DNA of 64,000 bases from VXOZ01 sp965220045 (GCA_965220045.1 OZ244803.1:62001-126000), one strand, 5' to 3'; shown: positions 25,334 through 34,572, numbered from the stretch's first letter. Notes: a model not told the origin generated them from the sequence alone. Numbers and translations: made by a program.

Positions 25334-26170
25334 ATGGCATTTCGGTATGCGTTCTGCAACGAGGCCTTTGAGGACTGGGAATTCGCGCGCATCTGCGATT
25401 ATCTGGCGGAACTCGGCTATGAGGGCGTGGAAGCCGCGCCGTTTACGTTCGAGCAGTCCGTCTTCGACATTTCCGCCGAACAGCGGGCAGGGGCGCGCCA
25501 GGCCGCGGCCAATGCCGGTATCGAGATCATAGGGTTGCACTGGCTGCTGGTCGGGCCGGACGGTCTGCACCTCACCGACCCCGATCAGGCGGTGCGGCAG
25601 CGCACTACCGACTACCTGCGCGGCTTGATTGCCCTGGGCCACGACATGAACGCGCCCTACCTCATCTTCGGTTCGCCCAACCAGCGCAACCTGCCGGACG
25701 GGGTGAGCTACGAGCAAGGCATGGCGTACGCTGCCGACGTGTTCCGAAGCGTTTGTGATGAAGCGCAACAAGCGGGCACCGTCATTGGCATCGAGCCGCT
25801 CGCGCCGCCGCTGTGCAAGTTCATCACGAATGCCGCGGAGGGCGCCGACCTCGTGCGCCGCGTCAATCATCCCGCTTTCAAGCTCCACCTTGACGTAAAA
25901 GCCATGGAAAGCGGTGAAGATGAACCGCCCGCCGACATCATCCGCGCGCATGCCGGCGAATTTCCGCACTTTCACGCCAACGACGAGAACTTGAAAGGGC
26001 CCGGCTTCGGCGACACCGACTTCGTGCCCATCATGCAAGCCCTGCACGACACCGGCTACGACGGCTACGTCTCTATCGAGATTTTCGAGTTCGAGCCCCA
26101 CGCGGAAGTGCAGGCGAGTGAAGGGATTCGCCATCTCCGCGAGTGCGCCGCGCAGATCGAGAGCGCGTAA
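25334..26170 (+). CDS. sugar phosphate isomerase/epimerase-type TIM barrel
   Basis: The 278-residue protein is an AP-endonuclease-2-fold TIM barrel of the sugar isomerase/epimerase family, which includes inosose dehydratase, hydroxypyruvate isomerase and tagatose epimerases. Metal-ligand motifs are GIEPLAPP (Glu near 157), KLHLDVKAME (His and Asp near 187), FPHFHAND (His near 217) and YVSIEIFEF (Glu near 241), which is the standard Glu-Asp-His-Glu set. An AAGGATGG site lies before ATG 25334. It follows a Gfo/Idh oxidoreductase gene on the same strand. The substrate cannot be fixed by sequence alone. Confidence 0.87.
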   Translation: MAFRYAFCNEAFEDWEFARICDYLAELGYEGVEAAPFTFEQSVFDISAEQRAGARQAAANAGIEIIGLHWLLVGPDGLHLTDPDQAVRQRTTDYLRGLIALGHDMNAPYLIFGSPNQRNLPDGVSYEQGMAYAADVFRSVCDEAQQAGTVIGIEPLAPPLCKFITNAAEGADLVRRVNHPAFKLHLDVKAMESGEDEPPADIIRAHAGEFPHFHANDENLKGPGFGDTDFVPIMQALHDTGYDGYVSIEIFEFEPHAEVQASEGIRHLRECAAQIESA

Positions 26171-26479
26171 CGCAAGAAGATAGCTCAGCGCAACCCGGGG
26201 CGCAGGCGAGAAGACACCTTCTCAAAAGCAGATTCTGGCACAGCCCTTGCCGCAGCGAGGAAGTCCCCTCTCCTGACGAAGACCTTGGCAGAGATCCGTC
26301 ATTCCTGTAAGTGTTGAGTAATTCGTTGGCAGAATTTCCCGCCCACTTAATAGCGCGGATAGATTATGTCATTCCGAGCGCAGCGAGGAATCTAGGGTTC
26401 ACGTCGAGCGTGTTGGTTAGGCTCAGTACTTTAGATTCCGCGAACAGGGTTCGACACTCCGCTGCGCTTCGTTCGGAAT

Positions 26480-27539
26480 TGTAAATGTTGACTAATTCGT
26501 TGACAGATTTTGCAGAGCTTGAAGAGGCGTATGCCCCTTCAGGCCTTGGTGTGGTCTTTCCGTGTTGTAGTACAGGAGGTATTGCATCAGTTCGTTTTGG
26601 AACTCCGTCAGGTTCTCGAACGTCGTGCCTTCGATCAGGTCGTCGTTCAGGGTCCGCCAGAAGCGTTCGATCTTGCCGTTGGTCTGGGGTCGGTAGGGCC
26701 GGGTGTAGCGGTGTTTGATGCCGAGCTCCAGCAGCATGCGCTCGAAGGGATGCTGCGCCGGTTTCGTGCGTGCCGCCACCTCAGGACCGTTATCGGTGAG
26801 GATGGCTTCGAACTGGATGCCGTACTCAACGTTGAGCAGGTTGATGCTCTTGAGCGCGGCGAACATGACGCTGAGGCTCTTGAGGTCAGGCACCACTTCA
26901 GCCCAAGCCAGACGGGTGCAGGCATCGAGCACGGAGACCAGGTAGTAGCGCTGGGAGCTGTCCAGGAGCAGGTCGCGGCTGAGGTAATGGCAGTCCAGAT
27001 GCCCCAGTTCGCCCGCGCGGGTCTTGATGATGGTGCGCTTGGCTTGTTTCATGGCCGGTTTCAGACGGTTGAGCCCATGGCGCTTGCTAATGGCGTAGAT
27101 GGTCGAGGGTGAGGGTGTGTGCGCTTTGAGTACCGGTTTGAGTATGGCACAGATCTCATAGCGGTTGATACCCTTGCGGCGCTGCTCCAGCACCTTCTGC
27201 TCGATGTAGGGCAAGGTGCGGCGGCTCTTCCACTTGGGGCCGCGCTTGCGCGGCAGCAGGGCGTCGTCGCTGCGCAGTTGCAGAAAACGGTTGTAGTACT
27301 TGGCGAAGGTCTGGCGACTGGTACCATGGAACGCATAGAAGTCCTGCAGGAAGCGGAACTGGGGATGCTGCTTGGCCTTGACCCGTTCGTACTCGGCGAT
27401 GAGGAAACGCCACTTCTGCATGAGGTTCCGTTCAATGGTCTTGTCACTACTATTATCCCGCATCAGTTGCCTCCAGATCTGGTGATTGACACTCATCAAT
27501 GTTCTACCAGATCTGTCAACGAATTACCTGACACTTACA
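26480..27539 (-). mobile_element. IS481-like insertion sequence, copy 1
   Basis: The 1060-bp element has imperfect terminal inverted repeats: TGTAAATGTTGACTAATTCG at 26480 and, inverted at 27539, TGTAAGTGTCAGGTAATTCG. Both continue TTGACAGAT. The flanks are GGAAT on both sides, a 5-bp target duplication. The single gene is the transposase. It is inserted in MITE copy A, at the right shoulder of that element's internal palindrome. Confidence 0.93.
26492..27463 (-). CDS. IS481-like transposase (copy 1)
   Basis: The DDE transposase of about 323 residues has an N-terminal helix-turn-helix region (ending near KRGPKWKSRRTLPYIEQKVL), an HTH_32-like stretch with SPSTIYAISKRHG, and an rve integrase core: first Asp in LGHLDCHYL, second in AILTDNGPE, Glu in QTNGKIERFWR. 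The typical IS481/IS3-like end RPHQGLKG is present. The start at 27463 has GGAGG 6 bases upstream; a frame 12 residues longer (from ATG or TTG at about 27496-27499) is possible. It is identical in protein sequence to copy 2. Confidence 0.92.
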   Translation of the reverse strand: MRDNSSDKTIERNLMQKWRFLIAEYERVKAKQHPQFRFLQDFYAFHGTSRQTFAKYYNRFLQLRSDDALLPRKRGPKWKSRRTLPYIEQKVLEQRRKGINRYEICAILKPVLKAHTPSPSTIYAISKRHGLNRLKPAMKQAKRTIIKTRAGELGHLDCHYLSRDLLLDSSQRYYLVSVLDACTRLAWAEVVPDLKSLSVMFAALKSINLLNVEYGIQFEAILTDNGPEVAARTKPAQHPFERMLLELGIKHRYTRPYRPQTNGKIERFWRTLNDDLIEGTTFENLTEFQNELMQYLLYYNTERPHQGLKGHTPLQALQNLSTN

Positions 27540-27822
27540 GGAATGACATCCTATTGGGTCATAATTGCAGGCAGAACCACCGATTGTTGTCACCAATTCT
27601 GTCAACGAATTACCTGACATTTGCAATTCCGGCGAAAGCCGGAATCCAGAAGGTCTAAGCGCCTCGAGAGAGCAGGGCATCAGCCCCTTTCACCCGCTTC
27701 GCATCCTTCTCCCTCCAAGAGAATGGGGCCTCACGATACTCGCCAAAACGGCAGAGTCCGAAGGCCTGCCCCAAACGCGATACGGTAGGTATAGGGGTGA
27801 TTCCAGCCAAGCCAAACTCTGG

Positions 27823-28674
27823 CTACCGGGTGGACTGCGCCGCGGGCTGCCGGGCGGCGTCGGTTGCGGCCAGATTCCTGCGGCAGAAATCCGCCGCCTG
27901 GTGGATGCGGTCCCGCACCTTCTCGTCGGAGCGGCCGGCGTGCAGCGCAAAGGGGTGCAGTTCCACCACTACGATACCGCCAAAGCTGCTGCGGCCGAGT
28001 TCAACGAGAAAGTCGCCCAAGGGCAGCGTGCCCTCGCCGGGAAACAGATGTTCCCGCCCGTTGTACTCGTCCGAGAGGTGGATGTGCTGCACGGTGGCGC
28101 TTAGTTGACGCCATGCATCCAGGATGTCGATCTGCGAGACGCCAAAGTGCGTGGTGTCCATCGTGAGGGCGGCAAAGGGGCGCATGGCGTTCGGATGCCA
28201 GAAGTCGTGAAAATCACGCTGCAAGATGCCCAGACGCTTGATGAGCTTCCGCGGCAGGTTTTCAACCGTGAGCAGGACCGGCGTCTGTGCTTGCAGATCG
28301 GCAAGGTTTGCCTGCAGCCACTGGGCGAGGTCCGGTGTGCCGCGCGAGATCGGGTGGATGACAACCGTGCGCGCGCCGACCTGCTCGGCCAACGCAATCG
28401 TCGCCTTGAGGGTGCTGGGATAGTCCGGGCCCATCTCGGCGATTGCCTGGAAGGGCGCGTGAATGCTGCAGACGGAAATGTCCCACTGCGCGATTAGTGC
28501 ATTGATGTAGTCCGCTTGTCGAGTATCCCACCGGTTGTCGACGATGATCTCCACGCCGTCAAACGCGGATCCTTTCATTAATTCAAAGGTCCGCGCCAAG
28601 CCATAGGTGTAGAGCGAGCCGGTGGAAAGTGTGACCGTAGGCGCCTGGTCGGTGGATGTGCTTGCTTCAGGCAT
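27823..28674 (-). CDS. sugar phosphate isomerase/epimerase-type TIM barrel
   Basis: The 283-residue protein is a second AP-endonuclease-2-type TIM barrel, only distantly like the one at 25334-26170. It has FDGVEIIVDNRWD (40-52), ICSIHAPFQ (His near 75), RTVVIHPI (near 110), LLTVENLPR (Glu near 150), MDTTHFGVS (Asp and His near 188) and VVVELHPF near the C-terminus. These supply the usual metal ligands. The ribosome site before ATG 28674 is weak. A degenerate REP separates it from MITE copy A. It could be an isomerase or an endonuclease IV-like protein; the sugar context favours the isomerase. Confidence 0.83.
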   Translation of the reverse strand: MPEASTSTDQAPTVTLSTGSLYTYGLARTFELMKGSAFDGVEIIVDNRWDTRQADYINALIAQWDISVCSIHAPFQAIAEMGPDYPSTLKATIALAEQVGARTVVIHPISRGTPDLAQWLQANLADLQAQTPVLLTVENLPRKLIKRLGILQRDFHDFWHPNAMRPFAALTMDTTHFGVSQIDILDAWRQLSATVQHIHLSDEYNGREHLFPGEGTLPLGDFLVELGRSSFGGIVVVELHPFALHAGRSDEKVRDRIHQAADFCRRNLAATDAARQPAAQSTR

Positions 28675-29096
28675 GTATGCACGCTTCTTTCAGAGGTTCC
28701 TGCTGCTGAGTATTGCCGCGATCTGAGTGCGGGTCGTACCACATCTGCAAGCTCGCGGGGTTCCGCAATTGCCGCGAGACTGATCGGTCTTGTTGTGTTG
28801 TGGAACGGGTCGACCGGGTGACGTTTCGGGTACGACCTCTCCCTTACTCCCATTATAGCCACGCTTCTTCAAGCACGACTACAGCGCGGAGCAGGATGGC
28901 GTCAACCGCGATTGCCACCCGCCGCCCCGTTTCAAGAAACCCGCACATGTGTAAAGTATGTCTCGGCACACCTGTAATGCTCGCGGCAGGTCAATGCACC
29001 CTTGCCGCCGGAACGGCATCTCGCTATTCTGCCTAATGCTGGCTCTTGTTGTGTATTGCTCTGACAATGCAATGCTTGCGGCAAGTGGCGGGAGAC
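28675..29096. other. intergenic spacer between divergent genes
   Basis: No gene is supported in these 422 bases. A minus-strand TATAAT at 28852-28857 could serve the isomerase gene, although no good -35 lies upstream of it and the leader would be about 170 bases long. The NadD-like gene starts at 29097. Confidence 0.35.
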
Positions 29097-30155
29097 ATGC
29101 CCTCACGCGACGGCGACGCCGAAAAACACGGGCCAATCTGGCTGCTTGACTGTCCCAATCTCAGAGAGAGTTGCGCGTTGCAGAACTGCATCTACGATGT
29201 TTCAAGGTTGCGCGACTGGCACGCGGACATTGCCGCGCTCGCCGGCGTATCAGCGCCTGAGGCCCGTGTGATAGTGCCGCCGCAGTCTAAGTCCGGTGGC
29301 AACGTGGCGGTGATCGCGGGGTCGTTCAATCCGGCTACCACCGCGCATGTCAGTCTGTGCGAAGGCGCGTTGCGGCAGCCGGACATCGGCGCGGTGTGGT
29401 ATTCACTCGCGGTCCACACCGTTGATAAGGAGCAGGTCACCGGCGCGAGCTTGGAGGACCGCCTCTGCATGCTCGCAATGCTTGCGGAGATGCGCCCGAA
29501 TGTTGGCGTTGTGCTCTGCAACCGCGGTCTCTACGTGGAGCAGGCCGAGGCCTTACGCCAGCGAATTCTCGCACCCGGTCAAGAGTTGGTGTTCGTCGTG
29601 GGTTTCGACAAGATTCAGCAGATTGTCGATCCCCGCTACTATGCGGATCGCGATGCCAGCCTTAATCGGCTCTTTGCCTTGGCGCGGTTCTTGGTGGCAG
29701 AACGGGACGCGCACGGCTCCCAAGCTCTCGACGCCTTGCTGCGGGAGCCGGCAAATCGGGCGTACCGCGGGTGCATTGCCGAACTGACCACACTGCCCGC
29801 AGACCACGATCCCGCGCTCTCTTCAACGAACGTGCGCTCAGCACATGCCGAGGGCAGCGGCAAAGGCATAGACGCTCAGTCCGTGCCGGCGCCCGTGCGC
29901 GACTTCATCGCGGCAACGGGAGTATACGGCTCGCCCATAGTGCTGCCGAGCGGCGAGACGATTGACCGCTACGGGTTACGGCTACGGATACGGGACGCGC
30001 TCCTAGCGGAACCAGAGAGCGATATCTCGCCAACCGAGTTTGAAGCCGCCGTTGCCCTAGCTACCTCAGAATCGGACTCCGGACGGGCTTTGCGTCGGCT
30101 TCTCGTGCAGGACGCCATTCCATGGCGAATCATCTCTCAGCGCACATCCGCTTGA
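29097..30155 (+). CDS. NadD-like nucleotidyltransferase
   Basis: The protein of about 352 residues has a cytidylyltransferase-like core. The nucleotide-binding motif is GSFNPATTAH (75-84), equivalent to the usual GxFxPxHxGH, and the second signature is LSSTNVRSA, matching the ISSTxVR motif of nicotinate/nicotinamide mononucleotide adenylyltransferases. The 68 residues before the core and the roughly 90 residues after ISST are extra compared with NadD of about 200 residues. I start at ATG 29097, with GGGAGA close upstream; an in-frame TTG lies at 29046. NAD-related activity is likely, but not certain because of the extensions. Confidence 0.78.
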   Translation: MPSRDGDAEKHGPIWLLDCPNLRESCALQNCIYDVSRLRDWHADIAALAGVSAPEARVIVPPQSKSGGNVAVIAGSFNPATTAHVSLCEGALRQPDIGAVWYSLAVHTVDKEQVTGASLEDRLCMLAMLAEMRPNVGVVLCNRGLYVEQAEALRQRILAPGQELVFVVGFDKIQQIVDPRYYADRDASLNRLFALARFLVAERDAHGSQALDALLREPANRAYRGCIAELTTLPADHDPALSSTNVRSAHAEGSGKGIDAQSVPAPVRDFIAATGVYGSPIVLPSGETIDRYGLRLRIRDALLAEPESDISPTEFEAAVALATSESDSGRALRRLLVQDAIPWRIISQRTSA

Positions 30156-30381
30156 GTACTGTAGTCAATCGGGCCGGTTCCGAATCATGGCAGCGCGGAG
30201 GCTCCTAGGCCGGTTCTCAGCCGGACGATGCGTCAGAGGTCCGTAGGAGACCATACACTCAGATCACCTTGTGGGCATTCAAAAGCTATGAATGGTGGGA
30301 CCCATGCAGCTTGCTACAGTCCCATAGCAAGGAATAGGATTAAGGGGGTGTCTTGGAAGATGGCAGATTGGAACGAGCGAA

Positions 30382-30567
30382 ATGCCTGAATCTAGAGGCA
30401 AAGAAAAGAAGATTAGGGTCTATGCGGATGGTAATGGGGGTCTGTACGTCAAGCCAGAGGACGTATTTAAGAATCCGACAATTCGCGAGAAGATCAAAGA
30501 GCTCAACGAGATTGGCCCAATGGCCAAGTCCCCGCCCAAGGAAAGTCCCCCCAAGACCGAGTCTTAG
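30382..30567 (+). CDS. small charged protein, second copy of the cassette
   Basis: The 61-residue protein is lysine-, glutamate- and proline-rich. Its core IRVYADGNGGLYVKPEDVF (11-29) is alignable with the small protein at 4169-4366. I know no function. Its TAG stop is followed at once by the ATG of the membrane-protein gene, the same layout as in the first cassette. The ribosome site is weak. Codon and base use is more AT-rich than in the flanking metabolic genes, as in the first cassette. Confidence 0.6.
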   Translation: MPESRGKEKKIRVYADGNGGLYVKPEDVFKNPTIREKIKELNEIGPMAKSPPKESPPKTES

Positions 30568-31275
30568 ATGGACTTAGTTTCGACACTCTTTCCAGCTCTG
30601 ATTGGATATCTCTTCTTAAAGACCTCATAACACACTCGCCTGACGATACCCCACGAATCTGGCTATCATCTATTCTTCAAGTCCGTACTCGTCGGCTACG
30701 GTCTGCTAGGTACTCCCTATGTGTGCGGCGCCATTATTGGACGCACTTTCCTATCCACAGAATCGCTCTTGAAGATTCTTGACGCATGGGAGATAGTCTC
30801 ACCGTTCGACCTATATGTCGGAGCGTATGTTCTGGGCGTCGCAATTGGATTAATCTGGTTGCTGAATGGGTTGATCTTATACGACGAAACCGCGGGTTTC
30901 GTTAAGTCTGAAAGAGATCGAGGAGACCAACTGGGAGCACTCATCACCGAAGCACTTGGGTCGGACATGTTCATAGAGACTTCGCTTAGAAGCAGGAAAT
31001 CCTATATAGGTTTTCCGCTGAACATGAAGAACGGTCGCAACGCTGACATAAAGCTTTCCCCGTTTCAGAATGAATATCGTGACGAAGAGACGCAAGAGCT
31101 AATCATAGATACAGACTATACCGGCGCGATCCTAGACAACAGCGACATTGACGCTAGTGACACCCGGGTCGTCACATCTTCGTCCGAAGTGGTTTCCGCT
31201 AAGCCCTTTGATCCTCGACTATATAGGATATTCCAAAAATTCAATCCTGGAACTCCGCCGCTACCGGTAAGTTGA
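30568..31275 (+). pseudogene. membrane-anchored cassette protein, second copy, with an in-frame stop
   Basis: The frame from ATG 30568 reads MDLVSTLFPALIGYLFLKTS, then TAA at 30628-30630, then continues without a break to 31275 with HESGYHLFFKSVLVG. That matches RETGYHLFFKAAIVG of the intact paralogue at 4369-5058. The rest keeps the family blocks SLRSRKSYIGF, NEYRDEETQEL, SSEVVSAKPFDP and YRIFQ. The first downstream standard start, GTG 30721, would lose the GYHLFFK block. So the gene is either freshly broken, misread at one base, or expressed by readthrough. Two hydrophobic segments remain after the stop. Confidence 0.7.
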
Positions 31276-31396
31276 CCAGGAGCGGTAGACACAAATCAAT
31301 TGTGCTCTTGCGGTTTCAGCCGCCAATATACCGGGAGTTCAAGCGGTTTCTGTCTCCTGACCCTGAGCTACAGATCGCAACACCTCGGACAATAGA

Positions 31397-31429
31397 AAGC
31401 GCCCAACTGCATTAAGCAATTGGGCGCTT
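31397..31429 (-). terminator. hairpin terminator downstream of the DUF151 gene
   Basis: A 14-base stem (AAGCGCCCAAYTGC against its complement) with a 5-base loop lies between convergent genes. Read on the minus strand, the one imperfect pair becomes a G-U wobble and the stem is followed by TTTCTATTGT. This suggests that it ends the minus-strand DUF151 transcript, though the T-tract is short. Confidence 0.6.
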
Positions 31430-31465
31430 ATACCCACAGTCTGGCTTTATTTACAGCGCGCGAGG

Positions 31466-31999
31466 TTACTCCTGCTTCGGCTTTTCCAAGTCGTCCACGT
31501 CGAGGGAGTTGATGAACTCGCGAAACAGCCCCAGCCGTTCCTCCAACTCCGGATCGGGTTCGCTAATCTGCTCGGCTTCCCCTTCGCCTTCTTCCTCTTT
31601 CGCCGGCGTGAAGCTGGCGGCCTCTAGCACGCTCTCCGCCACGAGTATGGGCGCATCCACGCGCACTGCCAAAGCAATGGCGTCGCTGGGACGCGAGTCG
31701 ATTTCGACGTGCCGTCCGTTATGGTCGAGCACGATGCGCGCATAGTAGGTGCGGTCCGCCAGATCGTTGATGAGAATACTGACGACAGTGGCGCCCAGGG
31801 TTTCGATTGCGGTGCTCAAAAGATCGTGCGTCAGCGGCCGGGAGAAGGTCTGGTTGTGGAGCTTGATGGCAATGGAATCGGCCTCGGCAATGCCGATCAC
31901 GATGACGAGATAGCGGCCCTCGTCTTTTTCGCGCAGCACAACCATCCGGGTCGGATTAGCCGGATTTCTGCCCACGCTTTCTATGACCATCTCGACCAT
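31466..31999 (-). CDS. bifunctional nuclease family (DUF151/BFN) protein
   Basis: The 177-residue protein is a clear member of the DUF151 bifunctional nuclease family. It has VVLREKDEGRYLVIVIGIAEADSIAIKL, ETLGATVVSILINDLADRTYYARI and the hallmark HVEIDSRPSDAIALAVRVDAPILVAE. The C-terminal third is acidic (EEEGEGEAEQISEPDPELEE) with a UVR-like LFREFINSLDVDDLEK. I start at ATG 31999, preceded by AGGTGG, rather than at 32032. Members of this family degrade RNA and DNA in plants and occur widely in bacteria without a settled role. lysC lies upstream on the same strand, 104 bases away. Confidence 0.88.
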   Translation of the reverse strand: MVEMVIESVGRNPANPTRMVVLREKDEGRYLVIVIGIAEADSIAIKLHNQTFSRPLTHDLLSTAIETLGATVVSILINDLADRTYYARIVLDHNGRHVEIDSRPSDAIALAVRVDAPILVAESVLEAASFTPAKEEEGEGEAEQISEPDPELEERLGLFREFINSLDVDDLEKPKQE

Positions 32000-32103
32000 C
32001 GCTACGCCACCTGTGCGTCGTACAGCATACAATTCGCGCCGAGAGCCGCGAGGCCAAGCGCCTCGTTGCCGTCCAAGAGCGCCGACCCTTCATTTCTTTC
32101 AGT

Positions 32104-33330
32104 TTACTCTTCCGGTTGGTCTAGCTCAAATGCTTCGTGAAGGGCTTTGGCCGCCCGTTGGGCGTCGTCTTCATGTACCAAGCACGTGATTCTGATCTCG
32201 CTCGTCGTGATGCTCTCAATGTTGATTGCCGGCTCCGCCAGTGCGCCGAACATGCGCGCTGCCACGCCGGGGGTGCTCTGGATGCCGGTGCCTACTATCG
32301 AGACCTTCGCGAGATTGGCAAAGTGCAGCACGTCGGATGCGCCCAGGGATTGCGAGGCGCCCTCCACGAGTTCCAGCGTCGTATTGAGATCGTCGCGCGA
32401 GACCGTGAACGAAATATCGGTTATGCCGTCGTGGCTGATATTCTGCACGATCACATCGATGTTGATGCTATCGTCGGCCAGCGGCTGAAAGAGACCGTGG
32501 GCTATGCCGGGCCGGTCCGGGATGCCGAGCACAGAGATCTTGGCTACGTCGGTATCCACGGCGATGCCGCGAATGCGTTGTGCATCTTTCTCCATTTCCT
32601 CACCTCGCGTGATCACTGTACCAGGATCGTCAGTAAACGATGAACGAACTACGATGGGCATGTCGAAGAGTTCCGCCAACTCTACCGCCCTAGCGTGCAT
32701 TACCCGCGCGCCGAGTTTGGCCAACTCGAGCATCTCCTCGTGGGCAATCCTGCTGAGCTTGCGGGCGGATGGAATGACGCGCGGATCCGCCGTGTAGATG
32801 CCGTCTACGTCGGTGTAAATCTCGCAGGTGTCGGCCTTTACCGCAATTGCGATGGCGACCGCGGTCGTATCTGAGCCGCCGCGACCCAATGTGGTGACGT
32901 CCAGGTCGTGGGTCACCCCTTGAAAACCAGCAACGATGACGATCCTGCCTTGCGCCAACTCCTGCTCCATGCGCGCAGGGTCGATGTCGACGATGCGGGC
33001 ACGTGAATAGAAGGAGTCCGTGCGAATACCTGCCTGCTGGCCGGTGAGTGCGACGGCATCGCACCCCATATCGCGCAGACACATGGAAAGCAGCGTGGAT
33101 GAGACAATCTCGCCGGTGGATAGGAGCAAGTCCAGATCGCGGCCGCCGGGCGTGCGGGACACCTGATTGGCAAGCGCGATGAGGTCGTCGGTCGTATCGC
33201 CCATAGCGGATACTACGACGACGACATCGTTTCCGGCCTCTCGCGTTGCAGCCAGGCCCGCGGCTACGGCCTTGATGCGTTCCGCCGTCGCCACCGAGCT
33301 GCCACCGTACTTTTGCACCACTCGCGCCAT
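32104..33330 (-). CDS. lysC: aspartate kinase
   Basis: The 408-residue protein is a monofunctional aspartokinase, the first step toward lysine, threonine and methionine. It begins VVQKYGGSSVATAERI (4-19), contains the kinase signatures GRGGSDTTAVAIA and EIYTDVDGIYTADPR, and ends with two ACT domains (about 265-335 and 340-400, for example ISVLGIPDRPGIAHGLF and VSIVGTGIQSTPGVAARMF) that bind end products. GAGGAG lies before ATG 33330. The long leader (33331 on) contains two hairpins. Its length and ACT pair fit the feedback-regulated type. Confidence 0.95.
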   Translation of the reverse strand: MARVVQKYGGSSVATAERIKAVAAGLAATREAGNDVVVVVSAMGDTTDDLIALANQVSRTPGGRDLDLLLSTGEIVSSTLLSMCLRDMGCDAVALTGQQAGIRTDSFYSRARIVDIDPARMEQELAQGRIVIVAGFQGVTHDLDVTTLGRGGSDTTAVAIAIAVKADTCEIYTDVDGIYTADPRVIPSARKLSRIAHEEMLELAKLGARVMHARAVELAELFDMPIVVRSSFTDDPGTVITRGEEMEKDAQRIRGIAVDTDVAKISVLGIPDRPGIAHGLFQPLADDSINIDVIVQNISHDGITDISFTVSRDDLNTTLELVEGASQSLGASDVLHFANLAKVSIVGTGIQSTPGVAARMFGALAEPAINIESITTSEIRITCLVHEDDAQRAAKALHEAFELDQPEE

Positions 33331-33354
33331 GCGCGCGTCATCTCCTCACTGGAA

Positions 33355-33462
33355 TGCACACGCTCTAGCGTGCGGCATAGTTCTGTCGCGACCCGGATTC
33401 CTTGGCCCTGGCCTGCGCGTACTCTGCCTCAAAAGTAGCAAAACACGCAACGAATTGCGTGT
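33355..33462 (-). promoter_or_regulatory. lysC leader with two hairpins, one terminator-like
   Basis: Read on the minus strand upstream of lysC, the sequence holds a perfect 8-base stem ACACGCAA/TTGCGTGT with a TTCG tetraloop (33443-33462) followed by TTTGCTACTTTTG, then a second stem GCACGC/GCGTGT (about 33358-33376) near the ribosome site. The first looks like a small terminator and could attenuate lysC. I do not see the conserved core of a lysine riboswitch. Confidence 0.35.
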
Positions 33463-33612
33463 AGCTGACATACTTCCGGCAGGCAAGCACCACCGCAATG
33501 CGCCGGGGCCGAACCTAGCGGAAAGCGGAAGTTTTCTGCTACATTATAGCATGCATTCGGCGCGGAAATCGCTTGAGCATTGGGCTCTGACGCCCCTACA
33601 AGGCAGATCCAA

Positions 33613-34572
33613 ATGTCGTATACCGTCGTCTTGGCCGATCCCATCCACGAGCAGGGCATCGCTATTCTGGAGCAGATCGCATCGGTCCACCAGGCGAACC
33701 AAGACGGCGCCGTGCCGCTGGCAGACCAGATCCGCAATGCTCACGCCGTCGTCACCCGCCTGACGAAAGTGACGCCTGAACTCATCGACGCGGCGCCGTT
33801 GTTGCGGGCAATCTCCCGGCACGGCGTGGGCGTGGATAGCGTAGACGTAGCGTACGCCACGGCGCGCGGCATCCCGGTGCTCTATACGCCCGCCGCCAAC
33901 GCGGAGTCGGTGGCGGAGCACACGCTGGGCATGATGCTGGCGGTGAGCAAGATGATCCTGCTCGGCGACCGCGCCCAGCGCAACGGCGACTTTCAATCGC
34001 GCACACGGCTCATCGGCTTGGAACTCTACGGCAAGACCCTGGGCGTCGTCGGCGCCGGCCGCGTCGGCAGCCGCGTTGCCCGTATGTGCCGCGCCGCCTT
34101 GGATATGCACGTCATCGCGTACGACCCCTTTCTCTCGCCGGACGACGCCCGCTTGCGGGGCGTGGAACTGGTCTCCGACCTGCCGGCGCTGCTGCAGGAA
34201 GCCGACTACGTCTCACTGCACGCGCCGCTCACTCAGGAGACACAAGGCCTCATTGGACCGCGCGAATTCAGCATGATGAAACCTACCGCCATTCTCATCA
34301 ACTGCGCCCGTGGCGGTATTGTGAATGAGGAGGCGCTGGTCACGGCCCTGCTGGAAGGCCAGATCACCGGTGCGGCCATCGACGTGTGGCAGCAAGAGCC
34401 GCCGCCCTCCGACCATCCCCTTTTCTCCCTGGAAAACGTGATCGTCAGTCCCCACATGGCCGCTCATACGGAAGAGGCGATGATTCGCATGGCGACGACG
34501 CTCGCCACTGACATCACCCTCGTATTGCAGGGGGAGCGGCCTCATTTCTGCGTAAACCCGGAAGTGATTTGA
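33613..34572 (+). CDS. D-isomer-specific 2-hydroxyacid dehydrogenase (SerA-like)
   Basis: The 319-residue protein has the two-domain layout of D-2-hydroxyacid dehydrogenases. It shows RHGVGVDSVDV (69-79), the NAD motif LGVVGAGRVGSRVA (143-156), LINCARGGIVNE with catalytic Arg, a Glu in AIDVWQQEPPP, and the catalytic His in VSPHMAAHT. It is the length of D-3-phosphoglycerate dehydrogenases without an ACT domain, but could also be a glyoxylate or hydroxypyruvate reductase. ATG 33613 is chosen as the first residue of the conserved strand SYTVVLADP; an upstream GTG or TTG would add eleven unrelated residues. The ribosome site is weak. argB follows 34 bases after the stop. Confidence 0.87.
   Translation: MSYTVVLADPIHEQGIAILEQIASVHQANQDGAVPLADQIRNAHAVVTRLTKVTPELIDAAPLLRAISRHGVGVDSVDVAYATARGIPVLYTPAANAESVAEHTLGMMLAVSKMILLGDRAQRNGDFQSRTRLIGLELYGKTLGVVGAGRVGSRVARMCRAALDMHVIAYDPFLSPDDARLRGVELVSDLPALLQEADYVSLHAPLTQETQGLIGPREFSMMKPTAILINCARGGIVNEEALVTALLEGQITGAAIDVWQQEPPPSDHPLFSLENVIVSPHMAAHTEEAMIRMATTLATDITLVLQGERPHFCVNPEVI

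Larger units (their letters stand above)
26306..27625. mobile_element. MITE copy A, split by IS copy 1
   Basis: The left end TGTAAGTGTTGAGTAATTCG starts at 26306 and the right end (…CCTGACATTTGCA) stops at 27625. Outside them lies the same pentamer ATTCC on both sides, a 5-bp target duplication, and the flanks join into a REP hairpin (ATTCCGGC…GCCGGAAT). Removing the nested IS and one target duplication leaves about 255 bp. The ends match the IS481-like element's ends, so that transposase probably mobilises it. It carries no gene of its own. Confidence 0.85.

Noticed and set aside
26171..26305. A possible gene between the TIM-barrel isomerase and MITE copy A
   Set aside because: The short frames have no ribosome site or motif, and the sequence resembles a worn REP.
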